A stretch of DNA of 64,000 bases from Seinonella peptonophila (GCF_900129355.1 NZ_FQVL01000011.1:36777-100776); one strand, 5' to 3'. Positions 9,209-16,772 are shown, numbered from the stretch's first letter. A program made the numbers and translations. Notes: generated from the sequence alone by a model not told the origin.

Positions 9209-9244
9209 ATGACTAAATCTATTATTGGCGACCCCCCTGGTTAA
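9209..9244 (+). CDS. Candidate signalling peptide, 11 residues
   Basis: Fourteen bases after the XRE-TPR stop, the sequence AGGAGGTG followed by an ATG at 9209 opens an 11-codon frame encoding MTKSIIGDPPG, ended by TAA. An inverted repeat terminator follows directly at 9258-9294, so the receptor and this frame form one transcript. Peptide genes directly downstream of RRNPP receptors are well established, although most encode precursors with a signal sequence. This one has none, like the leaderless peptides known in streptococci. The strong Shine-Dalgarno and the position are seen in the sequence; the signalling role is inferred. Confidence 0.6.
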   Translation: MTKSIIGDPPG

Positions 9245-9257
9245 CATTGATTTAATC

Positions 9258-9294
9258 AAACTAAGGTCAGGGGATTTCTCCTCTGACCTAGTTT
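9258..9294 (+). terminator. Hairpin after the receptor-peptide transcript
   Basis: The sequence AAACTAAGGTCAG, a GGGATTTCTCC-containing centre and TCTGACCTAGTTT form a long stem just after the short peptide frame. The downstream T-run is short, so termination may be partial. corA comes in from the right on the opposite strand, so the hairpin may act in both directions. Confidence 0.6.
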
Positions 9295-9403
9295 AATCCA
9301 ATCCTACAAGTTCCTCAAACTGAACAATAACCTATTCCTGAATCACTGAATACCTAGATTCTCCTCATAGACAAACTGTAATGATTCTAAATCAATGTTT
9401 GAA

Positions 9404-10363
9404 TCATATATCATCTTTAGTGAAAAAACCTCTATAGTTTATTGTAAGTAATATTGCAATAGTGACCATTACTCCTATTACTACAAAGTATCCATACCTC
9501 CATTCAAGTTCGGGCATGAATTTAAAATTCATCCCATAGATGCCAGCGATAAATGTGAGTGGCATGAAGATCACTGTTATGATTGTTAAGATCATCATAT
9601 GCTTATTCAAGCGATGCGAATTGACAGACATATAATGGTCGCGAATATCAGAAGCCATATTGGTACTTGATTCAATAGATTGCGATAGTTTTTCCAAATG
9701 TTCATGTATATGTAAATAGTAGTATTTTTCGTTGCCCAAGTGTATATGTCTTGAATTAACGATCCGATACAAAAGATCACGCATTGGCAAAATAGCTAAA
9801 CGCAAATCCAGCAGGTGCTTACGCATTTTAAAAATATCTCGTACAAAACGATTTGAGGCATCTGGATGATCAAAAAGATCATTTTCATACTGTACTAATT
9901 GATGCTCTATGTTTTGCACAGTAGGAAAATAACTATCAACTAGTTTATCAATGATTTTATATGTAATTCCAGCTGGTCCTCTTTCTCGTAAACCTCCAAT
10001 GTTATGATTGGCGATACGTTCCCAAACTGTATCGATTTCATTATGTTGTTCAAAATGATAAGTCACCACAAAACGGTGACTAAAAAAAAGATCAACTTCA
10101 TGTACTTGATAATCCACATCAAATGCATTAAGCACTAAAAATTGATACTGATCATAGTAGTCAAGTTTCGGTTTTTGAAAGTAATAAAAGCAATCTTTCA
10201 CAGCCAATGGATGAAAAGAGAATCGCTCTAGTTTCTTTGCTTCTTCAGGTGTCGGTTTTGAGAAATCAACCCAATACCAATTCCATGTTTGTTGTAATAG
10301 ATCATTAATCTGATCTGGAAAATGTAGTTCACCTGTTCCATCCATTGCCATTATACGAATCAT
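9404..10363 (-). CDS. corA: CorA family magnesium/divalent cation channel
   Basis: This 319-residue protein has a long charged cytoplasmic N-terminal domain and two C-terminal membrane helices. The pore signature YGMNF (GMN) lies near residue 278, just after the first helix, and a short positively charged tail (NYRGFFTKDD) ends the protein. CorA pentamers admit Mg2+ and some Co2+ or Ni2+ at the cytoplasmic membrane. The ATG at 10363 has GGAGGAGGATT directly upstream and is preferred over a start at 10417. It is convergent with the receptor-peptide transcript. There is no sign that it belongs to the distant type III CRISPR operon, so I read it as a housekeeping transporter. Confidence 0.93.
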   Translation of the reverse strand: MIRIMAMDGTGELHFPDQINDLLQQTWNWYWVDFSKPTPEEAKKLERFSFHPLAVKDCFYYFQKPKLDYYDQYQFLVLNAFDVDYQVHEVDLFFSHRFVVTYHFEQHNEIDTVWERIANHNIGGLRERGPAGITYKIIDKLVDSYFPTVQNIEHQLVQYENDLFDHPDASNRFVRDIFKMRKHLLDLRLAILPMRDLLYRIVNSRHIHLGNEKYYYLHIHEHLEKLSQSIESSTNMASDIRDHYMSVNSHRLNKHMMILTIITVIFMPLTFIAGIYGMNFKFMPELEWRYGYFVVIGVMVTIAILLTINYRGFFTKDDI

Positions 10364-10498
10364 ATAATCCTCCTCCTCAACAGAATAATATTTTCCCAAT
10401 AATTTTTTTCGAAACATTCATTTTACATGATATTATGCGATTATTACAATATCTATTGGGGTATTATTAATCTGTATCTCTTGAAAAGGAGTAGGTAA

Positions 10499-10684
10499 AT
10501 GTTAACATTTTTGTTGATCATCATTTGCATCTTATCTATTCTGTTACTTGTTTTCATTATTAAATCGCGAATAGCGAACAGCAAATATAATGAATTATAT
10601 AATTTATTTAAACAGTTGCTAGATCATAATGAGTGGGCGATTAAGACGATGATCGATATCGATGAAGATAAAAATAGTCGTTAA
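10499..10684 (+). CDS. Small single-pass membrane protein, 61 residues
   Basis: AAAAGGAGTAGGTAA precedes the ATG. Residues 2-22 form one strongly hydrophobic helix (LTFLLIIICILSILLLVFII), followed by a charged cytoplasmic tail of about 40 residues predicted to be helical. The family is not recognised. It is divergent from corA across about 135 bases. Confidence 0.6.
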   Translation: MLTFLLIIICILSILLLVFIIKSRIANSKYNELYNLFKQLLDHNEWAIKTMIDIDEDKNSR

Positions 10685-10772
10685 ACACTTGAATACATAA
10701 GAGCTACTTTTACATTGTAAATACTACATATGCATCTAACTTGATCCTATCATCCTTGTATTAGCCTCTGCT

Positions 10773-11015
10773 TTATAGAAATGGACGATCTAAAACGGCT
10801 ATGGCATATTCCATAGCCTTTTTTATATTGTCCGAACTCAAGTGGTAATCTTCGCAGATTTCCTCAATACTCATCTTATCTCGTAAACAAGCTAAGATTA
10901 GTGAAACTTGAATCCGAGTGCCCTTAATTGCGGGCATTCCACCAACAATTTTTTTATTACAAGTAATTGAAACATAGTCTTGAGCAATTTCATTTAAATA
11001 CGCGCGAGCATCCAT
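10773..11015 (-). CDS. DUF433 protein (VapB-type antitoxin-like)
   Basis: This 80-residue protein has the DUF433 pattern: ITCNKKIVGGMPAIKGTRI near residues 17-35, then LSIEEI-like helices (MSIEEICEDYHLSSDNIKKA) that form an HTH. DUF433 proteins are often annotated as antitoxins and are usually paired with a PIN-like DUF5615 toxin. No such partner is encoded next to it here, so it is either an orphan antitoxin or a solitary DNA-binding protein. It is transcribed leftward. Confidence 0.8.
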   Translation of the reverse strand: MDARAYLNEIAQDYVSITCNKKIVGGMPAIKGTRIQVSLILACLRDKMSIEEICEDYHLSSDNIKKAMEYAIAVLDRPFL

Positions 11016-11164
11016 CCCCTCAGCTCCTAACCTATGAGATGAAAATTCTTTTTGCTATCAGTTAAAATAAAAAGACCAGTTACTACACTTGTTGTATTTC
11101 TGCACTTACAAAAGCAAAAGCCCCCTCAGTTGTCAACAACAACGAGGGAATTACTTTTTAATCT

Positions 11165-11248
11165 CTATTTCCAGGTAATTAACAGTACAAAAACAAATAC
11201 AGCGATAAAAACTACATAAATAATGAAGAAATCAAATACATTTATCAT
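11165..11248 (-). CDS. Possible tiny membrane peptide, 27 residues
   Basis: After GGAGTTCCGGAA an ATG opens a frame of 27 codons whose product is almost entirely hydrophobic (FFIIYVVFIAVFVFVLLI in the middle). Such single-helix peptides are common as toxins or as regulators of larger membrane proteins. The spacing from GGAG is about 12 bases, which is long. A weak hairpin lies further left at about 11120-11150. Function unknown; the call rests only on the reading frame and the ribosome-binding site. Confidence 0.35.
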   Translation of the reverse strand: MINVFDFFIIYVVFIAVFVFVLLITWK

Positions 11249-11295
11249 TCATTTCCGGAACTCCTTTATCTCTTCTAATAATGCATCCAATGTTT

Positions 11296-11529
11296 CTAAA
11301 TAAATAATTTACGAAGGTCTCTAAAATCAATTTCCTGAATTTCTGGAAATACCAATTTATAATTTTTCATCTCCGCAACAATGACATCCAGTTCATCTGT
11401 TACGATAATGTTTGGATGTAACACTGCTTGAATCGTAAAATAATGCATAATCGCTGCTGCTGACTCTTCAAGCTCCACATAACTGGGTATTCGTTGTCCT
11501 TCTTTATTCTACAAATATGCTCTGTACAT
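11296..11529 (-). pseudogene. Small mobile-element gene interrupted by one in-frame TAG
   Basis: An ATG at 11529 follows AAAGGAGACGATTTA, a very good ribosome-binding site. It encodes MYRAYL and then meets TAG at 11509-11511. The same frame continues without interruption for 70 more residues (NKEGQRIPSYVELEESAAA onward) to the stop at 11296. A translation start inside the second part, a GTG at 11478, lacks a good ribosome-binding site. The simplest reading is a 77-residue gene with a nonsense mutation at codon 7. Readthrough of the amber codon is an alternative. The family is not recognised. Confidence 0.6.
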
Positions 11530-11564
11530 TAAATCGTCTCCTTTAGCAATCTCTCGATTTTTTT

Positions 11565-11605
11565 GTAAATAAAAAAGCGCTCCTTATTGAACGCGTTTTT
11601 TTGTT
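11565..11605 (-). terminator. Imperfect hairpin terminator after the 11610-12011 gene
   Basis: A-rich and T-rich arms (AAAAAAGCGC and ACGCGTTTTTTT) flank a short centre, directly after the TAG stop of the gene on the right. Pairing is imperfect but T-runs are present in both directions. Confidence 0.45.
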
Positions 11606-11609
11606 TGTT

Positions 11610-12011
11610 CTATTTGTTACTCCTGTTTACGTTCACATTTACCAACATTTCATTTAACGACTCAAGAAATCGAAAATCTGATTTACGTTTCTCTAAATAA
11701 TGCAGAACAATAGTGTATTTTACAGATTCCTTACCAAAGTCACATTCTGCATCTTCTAAATCCTTCTCTAATCGAAAAATATCACTTTGATAATGTCTCA
11801 AAATAGTATTCATTGGAAGGTTCAATAAGAGATTCACAACTGATGTATCATCATAAAGATAGGGTTTTTGAGAGATGCAGATCTGACAAAGCTTAGAAAT
11901 GATTCTATATAACAAATGTTCCAACTCAGGACGAAAACACAATCTAGATCGAATCATTCTTATAGAAGATGCTGGTTTGAATGGATTCATAAAATCAACA
12001 CTCACTTTCAT
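11610..12011 (-). CDS. Unrecognised helical protein, 133 residues
   Basis: The product is soluble and mostly helical, with charged stretches such as DIFRLEKDLEDAECDFGKE near residue 85 and a basic region SSIRMIRSRLCFRPE near residue 15. No catalytic motif or membrane segment is visible. The ribosome-binding site is weak at the first ATG; an ATG seven codons further on is a possible start. It is one of a run of small leftward genes (11.2-14.5 kb) typical of accessory mobile-element DNA. No function can be given. Confidence 0.5.
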   Translation of the reverse strand: MKVSVDFMNPFKPASSIRMIRSRLCFRPELEHLLYRIISKLCQICISQKPYLYDDTSVVNLLLNLPMNTILRHYQSDIFRLEKDLEDAECDFGKESVKYTIVLHYLEKRKSDFRFLESLNEMLVNVNVNRSNK

Positions 12012-12053
12012 TTTATGAATTAATAACTTTTGAATGTGATCAATCTCAGACTG

Positions 12054-12455
12054 CTATATTTGCATATAACGGATAATCAGATGTTTAACAGAAGATAGAC
12101 GTTTATAAGATTTTTCAATACATCTCGCACCCTGATAAAGAAGAGTACATTGATAATGATCTTTTTTGGTATTACATAAGATTTCAATTTCATACGTAGC
12201 TCCGATAACAGATAAATGTAATGAGTGATTTTCAGCATTCAGAAGTATATAGGGAACTGCGATCTCATCCAAAAAATCAATAATGGATTCTTGGCTTAAC
12301 TTTTCTACATAATCACGAATGGATTGTCCGTATTTTTGTAGATGTTTCTCTATAAACTCGTCCATGTCATATTCAAGTTGGTTTTCTTTCAAAAAAGAGT
12401 GGATAATACGGCTGGATATTCCCATACGTCTCTTACCAACTTTGATCATTGGCAT
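12054..12455 (-). CDS. Unrecognised protein, 133 residues
   Basis: The ATG is preceded by GGAAAGAGTCTAC. The N-terminal half is helical and charged (SSRIIHSFLKENQLEYDMDE). The C-terminal half alternates short strands (LHLSVIGATYEIEILC, YQCTLLYQGARC), suggesting a compact alpha+beta fold. There are no membrane segments. The stop is TAG. It precedes the 11610-12011 gene by about 40 bases in the same direction, so the two may be co-transcribed. Not recognised. Confidence 0.5.
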   Translation of the reverse strand: MPMIKVGKRRMGISSRIIHSFLKENQLEYDMDEFIEKHLQKYGQSIRDYVEKLSQESIIDFLDEIAVPYILLNAENHSLHLSVIGATYEIEILCNTKKDHYQCTLLYQGARCIEKSYKRLSSVKHLIIRYMQI

Positions 12456-12529
12456 GTAGACTCTTTCCTTTCATTTTTATTGGAAAAGTAATGAAATAGC
12501 CCTATTGCGATAAATAGGGCTGATTTTGT

Positions 12530-12811
12530 TTAATATTCATTTGGTAACATAACAACAGTGTAGACTTCTGTTGTGCCATACCCTACGGTTGAAATCCAAA
12601 TCTTTGTTCCATTCACTTGATAGCTAGACAAAAAACCTCCACCACAAGCTCCCCGAACTTCAAAATCATTTGCTACTTTATCATCGAAAGGAACATCTCC
12701 CCAATCTCCCATTCGATGTCTTTCAATCAATGGTACAAGAATAGTTATATCATCATCGACTAGTTTCATAACTCCTAGTGTAAACCCAATTTCCCCAATG
12801 TTTAGGGCCAT
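12530..12811 (-). CDS. Plasmid-related conserved protein (GDWGDV type)
   Basis: The 93-residue product carries the pattern RHRMGDWGDVPFDD, then a central LSSYQVNGTKIWISTVG and a C-terminal VVMLPNEY. This order (RHxxGDWGDx, SxYxxxGTKIWI, TTxxLPxEY) matches a widespread small protein of plasmids and integrative elements that is always annotated without function. The start at 12811 follows AAGGTG with good spacing and replaces a GTG three codons upstream. Its presence supports reading this stretch as mobile DNA. Confidence 0.7.
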   Translation of the reverse strand: MALNIGEIGFTLGVMKLVDDDITILVPLIERHRMGDWGDVPFDDKVANDFEVRGACGGGFLSSYQVNGTKIWISTVGYGTTEVYTVVMLPNEY

Positions 12812-12878
12812 TTTAAACACACCTTTGTGTTATATTTGGGAGCCAAAAACTTTGTATAATTTCCACTCATTAAGAAAT

Positions 12879-13343
12879 TTAAGGATTCCCGCTCATTAAT
12901 TCTGGGAGAATCCACTTCCCAAACGGGTTTACGTATTTAGGGTAGGCTAAACCTTGAGGATCCACAACAAAGCAAGCCCGATCAGGATTTAACTCCAATT
13001 GATCATTACTGTGAACAACTGCTATACACTGACGGTAAACTTCAGCCATAAAACGATCATGTACTGATTCTTCTAACTTCCAAAAACTTTCCTCATTTGG
13101 AATTAAAAAGGTAGAATTGTACCCCCCTTTTCCTTTTAAGTATTGTTGATTTTTTTGCAAATCACTAATGAATGAGAGCCATTCTTTCTCATTTAGGATA
13201 ATAATTTCATCAATGACAAAACTAGATAATTTATAGCGTCCATGAACATAATGATCAAAGATATCAAACGAATCTAACGGATCATGGATAAAACAACCTT
13301 TTTGGAAAACATGAGTACTGTTTACTTTCATTTTTCGATGCAT
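12879..13343 (-). CDS. Unrecognised mobile-element protein, 154 residues
   Basis: AAGGTGATTAC precedes the ATG. The product is soluble, with strand-like segments (YKLSSFVIDEIIILNEKEW) and a long helical centre. It ends with a region containing DRACFVVDPQGLAYPKYVNPFGKW that looks like a small beta domain. Such proteins, some 150 residues long and next to the GDWGDV protein, recur on integrative elements, but I cannot name a family. Confidence 0.5.
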   Translation of the reverse strand: MHRKMKVNSTHVFQKGCFIHDPLDSFDIFDHYVHGRYKLSSFVIDEIIILNEKEWLSFISDLQKNQQYLKGKGGYNSTFLIPNEESFWKLEESVHDRFMAEVYRQCIAVVHSNDQLELNPDRACFVVDPQGLAYPKYVNPFGKWILPELMSGNP

Positions 13344-13406
13344 GTAATCACCTTTTTCATCAAATTAAAAGAAATTTCTTGCAGATTCCGTTTTTCTCAT
13401 CATCAA

Positions 13407-13438
13407 CTCAGCAGTGTGGAAGCCTCCACACTGCTGAG
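13407..13438. repeat. Perfect 14-bp inverted repeat with 4-base loop
   Basis: CTCAGCAGTGTGGA and TCCACACTGCTGAG flank the loop AGCC. It lies between the stop of the 13461-13655 gene and the start of the next leftward gene. There is no adjacent T-run on either strand, so a factor-independent terminator is unlikely. It could be an mRNA stabiliser, a processing site or a protein-binding site. Confidence 0.7.
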
Positions 13439-13460
13439 GACTAATCCATCCATTTATCAA

Positions 13461-13655
13461 TCAACTTAATAAATGTTTCTCAAGTTCAAACCAAATTTCT
13501 TCCATTTCCTGCAATTGCCGTTCTACCGATTCCTTAATAAGGACAGGATCATCGTATGCCAAGTTTATAGCTTCTCTAATGCGATTGAAGTAACTATTAA
13601 ATTCTCTTAGTCGATCGGTTTCAAATAAGGGGTTTTTAGATGGTTCCATTTGCAT
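13461..13655 (-). CDS. Small acidic helical protein, 64 residues
   Basis: GAAGGTG precedes the first ATG; a second ATG two codons later is better spaced. The product is acidic and almost all helix (LREFNSYFNRIREAINLAYD, then SVERQLQEMEEIWFELEKH), which suggests a coiled-coil partner protein. No relatives recognised. Confidence 0.5.
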   Translation of the reverse strand: MQMEPSKNPLFETDRLREFNSYFNRIREAINLAYDDPVLIKESVERQLQEMEEIWFELEKHLLS

Positions 13656-13756
13656 ACACCTTCTTGTTTTGCTATAATCGCTTTAAGCTATATTCAAAAA
13701 TTAGAAATGGGAACTGCAACTCCCAATTTCCTAAAGTCATCCTTAATGGATGGCTT

Positions 13757-14449
13757 TTAAATATGCAACTTACATCGAATTGCCCAATGGTCAAGATGAT
13801 CATGTATTAATTGATTGACCTCCGCCTCCCATACTTCATCGGGTTTTACATTTTGCACCTGAGTCCACAAACCCATACGTCCTTTCTCGAACCATCCTTC
13901 ATAGCTAACAATCGCAAATGGAATGTAAGGTTGGTCAATCAAATCATTTGTCAGAACTATATTCTTCCGTAAGATTTCTGACTTAAAAAAATATTGACCG
14001 GATACTATATCCATTGACTCTGATAGACAGCCTCCTACTTCCCAATGATCCCAACGAGCATTGGGATTCTTTGTTTCAAGATAAAAACCAGATCCATTAC
14101 ATAACTGGCAGTCTGGGTTAAACGCTTCAAATAAAGGATGCTGAACTTCCACTCTACGTACCAGCCAATTAAACTCACTTGCGAAATCTTTCCAACTAGG
14201 ACGGTATGCATCAGGTATCCTTGAAAACACCATTCTTAGATCATTAAATTTTGTTCCTGTTGCCTTCTCTACTATTTCTACTGACTTGAGCTTCGCAAGT
14301 AATCCCTTACAACCACACTCCACTTCAAACGGTTCAACTTCATTACTTTCATCATAAGGTGCAAGCAATTCTCCTACTCTACGGAAAATTGCTTCTCCCG
14401 TAATAAAGTCGTCTTTTTTTACAAGTACTAACGTTTCAAAATAGCTCAT
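13757..14449 (-). CDS. Phage/plasmid-type protein with CxxC pair, 230 residues
   Basis: A start at 14449 follows AAAGGGTG. The protein contains CGCKG near residue 45 and CQLCNGSGFY near residue 135, a zinc-knuckle-like CxxCxGxG element. Next comes NPNARWDHWEVGGCLS, which resembles the (N)P(N/K)A(K/R)WDWYxxGG(R) motif found in a family of uncharacterised actinobacterial and Gram-positive phage proteins. It is the first gene of the small leftward run and would be transcribed away from the duplicated HTH repressor. Molecular role unknown. Confidence 0.6.
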   Translation of the reverse strand: MSYFETLVLVKKDDFITGEAIFRRVGELLAPYDESNEVEPFEVECGCKGLLAKLKSVEIVEKATGTKFNDLRMVFSRIPDAYRPSWKDFASEFNWLVRRVEVQHPLFEAFNPDCQLCNGSGFYLETKNPNARWDHWEVGGCLSESMDIVSGQYFFKSEILRKNIVLTNDLIDQPYIPFAIVSYEGWFEKGRMGLWTQVQNVKPDEVWEAEVNQLIHDHLDHWAIRCKLHI

Positions 14450-14605
14450 AATAAACACCCTTTTTACGTTGTTTCTTTAAAATACTTCCAAACGATGAAC
14501 TCACCAAGCTCAAACCTTGATTGAATTAATCACTTTTCAGCCTAATAAATATTTAGTCTTCGCTGGTATATATCAACTTTGTATATAAATGGATTTTTTG
14601 GTGTT

Positions 14606-14678
14606 GGACTTGCTCGCGCTCTTCAGGTATAGTCCCTGCGTCATGGCGTAGTTAAGGCTCGTAGTTTGCCCGCAAGTC
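14606..14678. promoter_or_regulatory. Structured non-coding segment with competing stems
   Basis: In the gene-free gap 14450-14915 this segment stands out by composition and pairing. GACTTGC (14607-14613) can pair with GCAAGTC (14672-14678), enclosing about 58 bases. GGACT (14606-14610) can instead pair with AGTCC (14631-14635), so the two folds exclude each other. ATGGCGTAGTT (14643-14653) recurs inverted at 14870-14880, just before the repressor gene. It could be an attenuator, a small RNA or part of a transfer origin; the sequence alone does not decide. Confidence 0.4.
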
Positions 14679-14785
14679 AGACGATATAGGCCATTCTCAA
14701 TTCGTCCAGCCGATTATTTGATTATCAAAGCGCTTAGCAAGATATCATTCGAAATAATCTGTTCTCTTGCTATATTTTTATTATA

Positions 14786-14842
14786 ATCACGTTTTTCGTC
14801 ATTGTCAACTGTTTTTTGTATTTTATTTTCGTTTTTCGTGAT
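14786..14842. promoter_or_regulatory. Repeated CGTTTTTCGT boxes upstream of the HTH repressor
   Basis: CGTTTTTCGT occurs at 14790-14799 and again at 14830-14839, forty bases apart. The outer flanks mirror each other (ATCACGTTTTTCGT on the left, CGTTTTTCGTGAT on the right). Spaced repeats of this kind between a leftward operon and a rightward HTH gene are likely operators for the repressor encoded at 14916. Confidence 0.5.
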
Positions 14843-14906
14843 TTAATTTTGATAGTTTGCCTAAGTTCTAACTACGCCATATAATTGTAATAATTTATAA
14901 TTTGAG

Positions 14907-15308
14907 GAGGAAAAGATGATTAGATTTAAGCTCTCACAAAAAATGGGAGAACATAAATTAACACAAAAAGATGTTTCAAAAGGAACTGGTATCAGACCTG
15001 ATACAATTAGTGAATATTACTATGAGACATCAAAAAGTCCTTTCCTTCGGCATATGAATGAGTTCTGTAAATTTTTTAAATGTCAGCCGGGTGATCTTCT
15101 CGAATATGAGGAAAAGATGATTAGATTTAAACTCTCACAAAAAATGGGAGAACATAAATTAACACAAAAAGATGTTTCAAAAGGAACTGGTATCAGACCT
15201 GATACAATTAGTGAATATTACTATGAAACATCAAAAAGCCCTTTTCTTCGGCATATGTGTAAGTTCTGTAAATTTTTTAAATGTCTGCCGGGTGATCTTC
15301 TCGAATAT
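14907..15308 (+). repeat. Tandem in-frame DNA duplication, two 201-bp units
   Basis: Unit 1 (14907-15107) and unit 2 (15108-15308) are nearly identical, differing at only a few bases. Each unit begins with GAGGAAAAG plus an ATG and encodes a full small HTH domain. The period is exactly 201 bases (67 codons), so the reading frame is preserved. The high identity points to a recent duplication. Confidence 0.95.
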
Positions 15309-15347
15309 ATAGATGATATTGATGATACAGATAAAGAACCAAAATAA
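14916..15347 (+). CDS. Double-HTH (XRE/Cro-type) repressor made by gene duplication
   Basis: The 143-residue product holds two copies of one XRE-type domain. Each copy starts MIRFKLSQKMGEHKLTQKDV and continues GTGIRPDTISEYYYETSKSP, the helix-turn-helix core, then a short helix and GDLLEY. The family normally encodes a single domain of about 70 residues that dimerises. Here the two domains are joined directly (LEYEEK to MIRFK), giving a covalent dimer. The second copy keeps its own ribosome-binding site (GAGGAAAAG) and ATG at 15117, so a single-domain form could also be made from the same mRNA. AGGAGG precedes the first start. It is probably the regulator of the leftward genes across the operator-rich gap. 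Confidence 0.85.
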   Translation: MIRFKLSQKMGEHKLTQKDVSKGTGIRPDTISEYYYETSKSPFLRHMNEFCKFFKCQPGDLLEYEEKMIRFKLSQKMGEHKLTQKDVSKGTGIRPDTISEYYYETSKSPFLRHMCKFCKFFKCLPGDLLEYIDDIDDTDKEPK

Positions 15348-15357
15348 ATCAAAAAAT

Positions 15358-15400
15358 GTGCTAAGGTAGAAATAGATATTATCCATTTCTACCTTAGCAC
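15358..15400. terminator. Bidirectional terminator between convergent genes
   Basis: A perfect 16-bp stem (GTGCTAAGGTAGAAAT and its complement ATTTCTACCTTAGCAC) with an 11-base loop lies between the stop of the double-HTH gene and the stop of the ParB-methyltransferase gene. A-runs on the left give a T-run for leftward transcripts. Confidence 0.85.
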
Positions 15401-15407
15401 CACCCAA

Positions 15408-16772
15408 CTATCCACGCTCTTTCGCAAATTTTTGAATAAGCTCAACTATCCGCTGATGCTTGTTATGACGATATCCTCCTGGATACACCATATTAAACTC
15501 CTCATTTAATGCTTCTTGATACTCATTTAAAGGTAAAAGTTTAGGGCTTTTACATACTGCATAAACATTAGCTCCACTCTTAGCTCCAAAGATTTCAACT
15601 TGATTGAAATATCGTTTACAAAGCCTCTTCAAAGAAGTATGATCATGAAAATGTTGCAATGTCCAAATACCATCTCGAAAGATACCAGAGAAGTTGTTAG
15701 AATCAAGAAACTGAATCTGTCGAACTCGATTCAACCGTTTTTTTTTATTATTCGTCTTAATACTCTTTAAATTCCGCGTTCCTGTGATGAAAGTTCCATC
15801 CTTTCTTAATAGACTGTTACATGCTGTCATTACCCAGCGTTCAAAATCCAAATGTACCACTGAGTTAAGTACACCATCTAAAACTACAACATCAAACAAT
15901 CCCTTCTGTTCAATAGACCACTCAATCGCTTTAATCATTTTGATGACTCTTTTCATATCAATTATCCATGATCCCTTTTTCCGATAATAAGGTTCATATC
16001 CATATGCTTTATAACCTTGTTCCACCAATTTCTTTATATACGCACATTCCCCTGAACCAAAATCAATCAACCGATGATTACGTTGAAGAATTGGCAATAC
16101 ATATTGTTCATACGTTGATGAATGATTTTTCTTTTTTCTTGCTGTTAAACGATGCATTTGACAATGTAACTGATTATATGAAGGTATTTTCAGTTCGTCA
16201 TAGTGGTAACTCCCATAGTTACTATGCAAGTATTTTTCTAAAGTCTCAATTTGATTACTGTTCATCTTATAGACAAGCAAAGGCTCTTTTAATTGTTTAC
16301 AGGCAACTGCATAATCTGCGTTCGCTATTACCTGCCCCTTGTCATTTACAATCACACTTCCCCAAACCCTGCAAATCTCATATGTGATTGAGGGATTTTT
16401 GTTGTTAACTACATGTATTCGGTTAGGATCAACCCAATGATATCCTTCATCTTGATCCTCTAGTCCATTCACAAAGACTATCGATACATTTGTTTCAACT
16501 GAATTATGAAACAAGTTAAATCGAATCTCATCATGCAAACTAACCTCACTAAGTACCATTGCTGGCGATTCTTGCATATCAATGGCTTTCATTGCTTTTA
16601 AACGTTGGTGACCCGCAATGATAACACCACGTTCATTTAGTATAAGTGGCTTTACAATGCCAAATCTCTTTAATGACTCTTTCAACTGATTAAAAGAGTC
16701 GTTCGTGATCTTGCGTGGGTTGTAGTCGGCTGGTGTAATTTGATTAAGTGGATAGTGACGAACAAAACTCAA
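15408..16772 (-). CDS. ParB-like N-terminal domain fused to SAM methyltransferase
   Basis: The protein has 454 residues. The first 80 or so match the ParB/Srx-like nuclease-fold domain (NPRKITND, then GVIIAGHQRLKAMKAI, the characteristic GHxR box). From about residue 230 a class I methyltransferase follows, with motif I DFGSGECAYIKKLVEQGY and an acidic end to the next strand (YGYEPY). Related ParB-methyltransferase fusions on mobile elements are usually DNA base methylases, sometimes protecting the element from restriction. The start is TTG with AGGAGGTGAG upstream, and it overlaps the TGA of the previous gene. The specific target base is not visible; a DPPY/NPPY catalytic motif was not found, so the acceptor remains open. 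Confidence 0.75.
   Translation of the reverse strand: MSFVRHYPLNQITPADYNPRKITNDSFNQLKESLKRFGIVKPLILNERGVIIAGHQRLKAMKAIDMQESPAMVLSEVSLHDEIRFNLFHNSVETNVSIVFVNGLEDQDEGYHWVDPNRIHVVNNKNPSITYEICRVWGSVIVNDKGQVIANADYAVACKQLKEPLLVYKMNSNQIETLEKYLHSNYGSYHYDELKIPSYNQLHCQMHRLTARKKKNHSSTYEQYVLPILQRNHRLIDFGSGECAYIKKLVEQGYKAYGYEPYYRKKGSWIIDMKRVIKMIKAIEWSIEQKGLFDVVVLDGVLNSVVHLDFERWVMTACNSLLRKDGTFITGTRNLKSIKTNNKKKRLNRVRQIQFLDSNNFSGIFRDGIWTLQHFHDHTSLKRLCKRYFNQVEIFGAKSGANVYAVCKSPKLLPLNEYQEALNEEFNMVYPGGYRHNKHQRIVELIQKFAKERG

Noticed and set aside
9404..10363. CorA as a SAM-AMP-type effector of the type III-B system
   Set aside because: CorA effectors linked to type III-B are encoded next to the cmr genes with an NrN or lyase gene. 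This corA is almost 40 kb away beside an unrelated regulator, so it is best read as an ordinary cation channel.
10773..11015. Toxin-antitoxin pair
   Set aside because: The DUF433 protein could be an antitoxin, but no DUF5615 or other PIN-type partner lies next to it.
13407..13438. Rho-independent terminator
   Set aside because: The stem is perfect, but there is no T-run on either side, so I call it only an inverted repeat.
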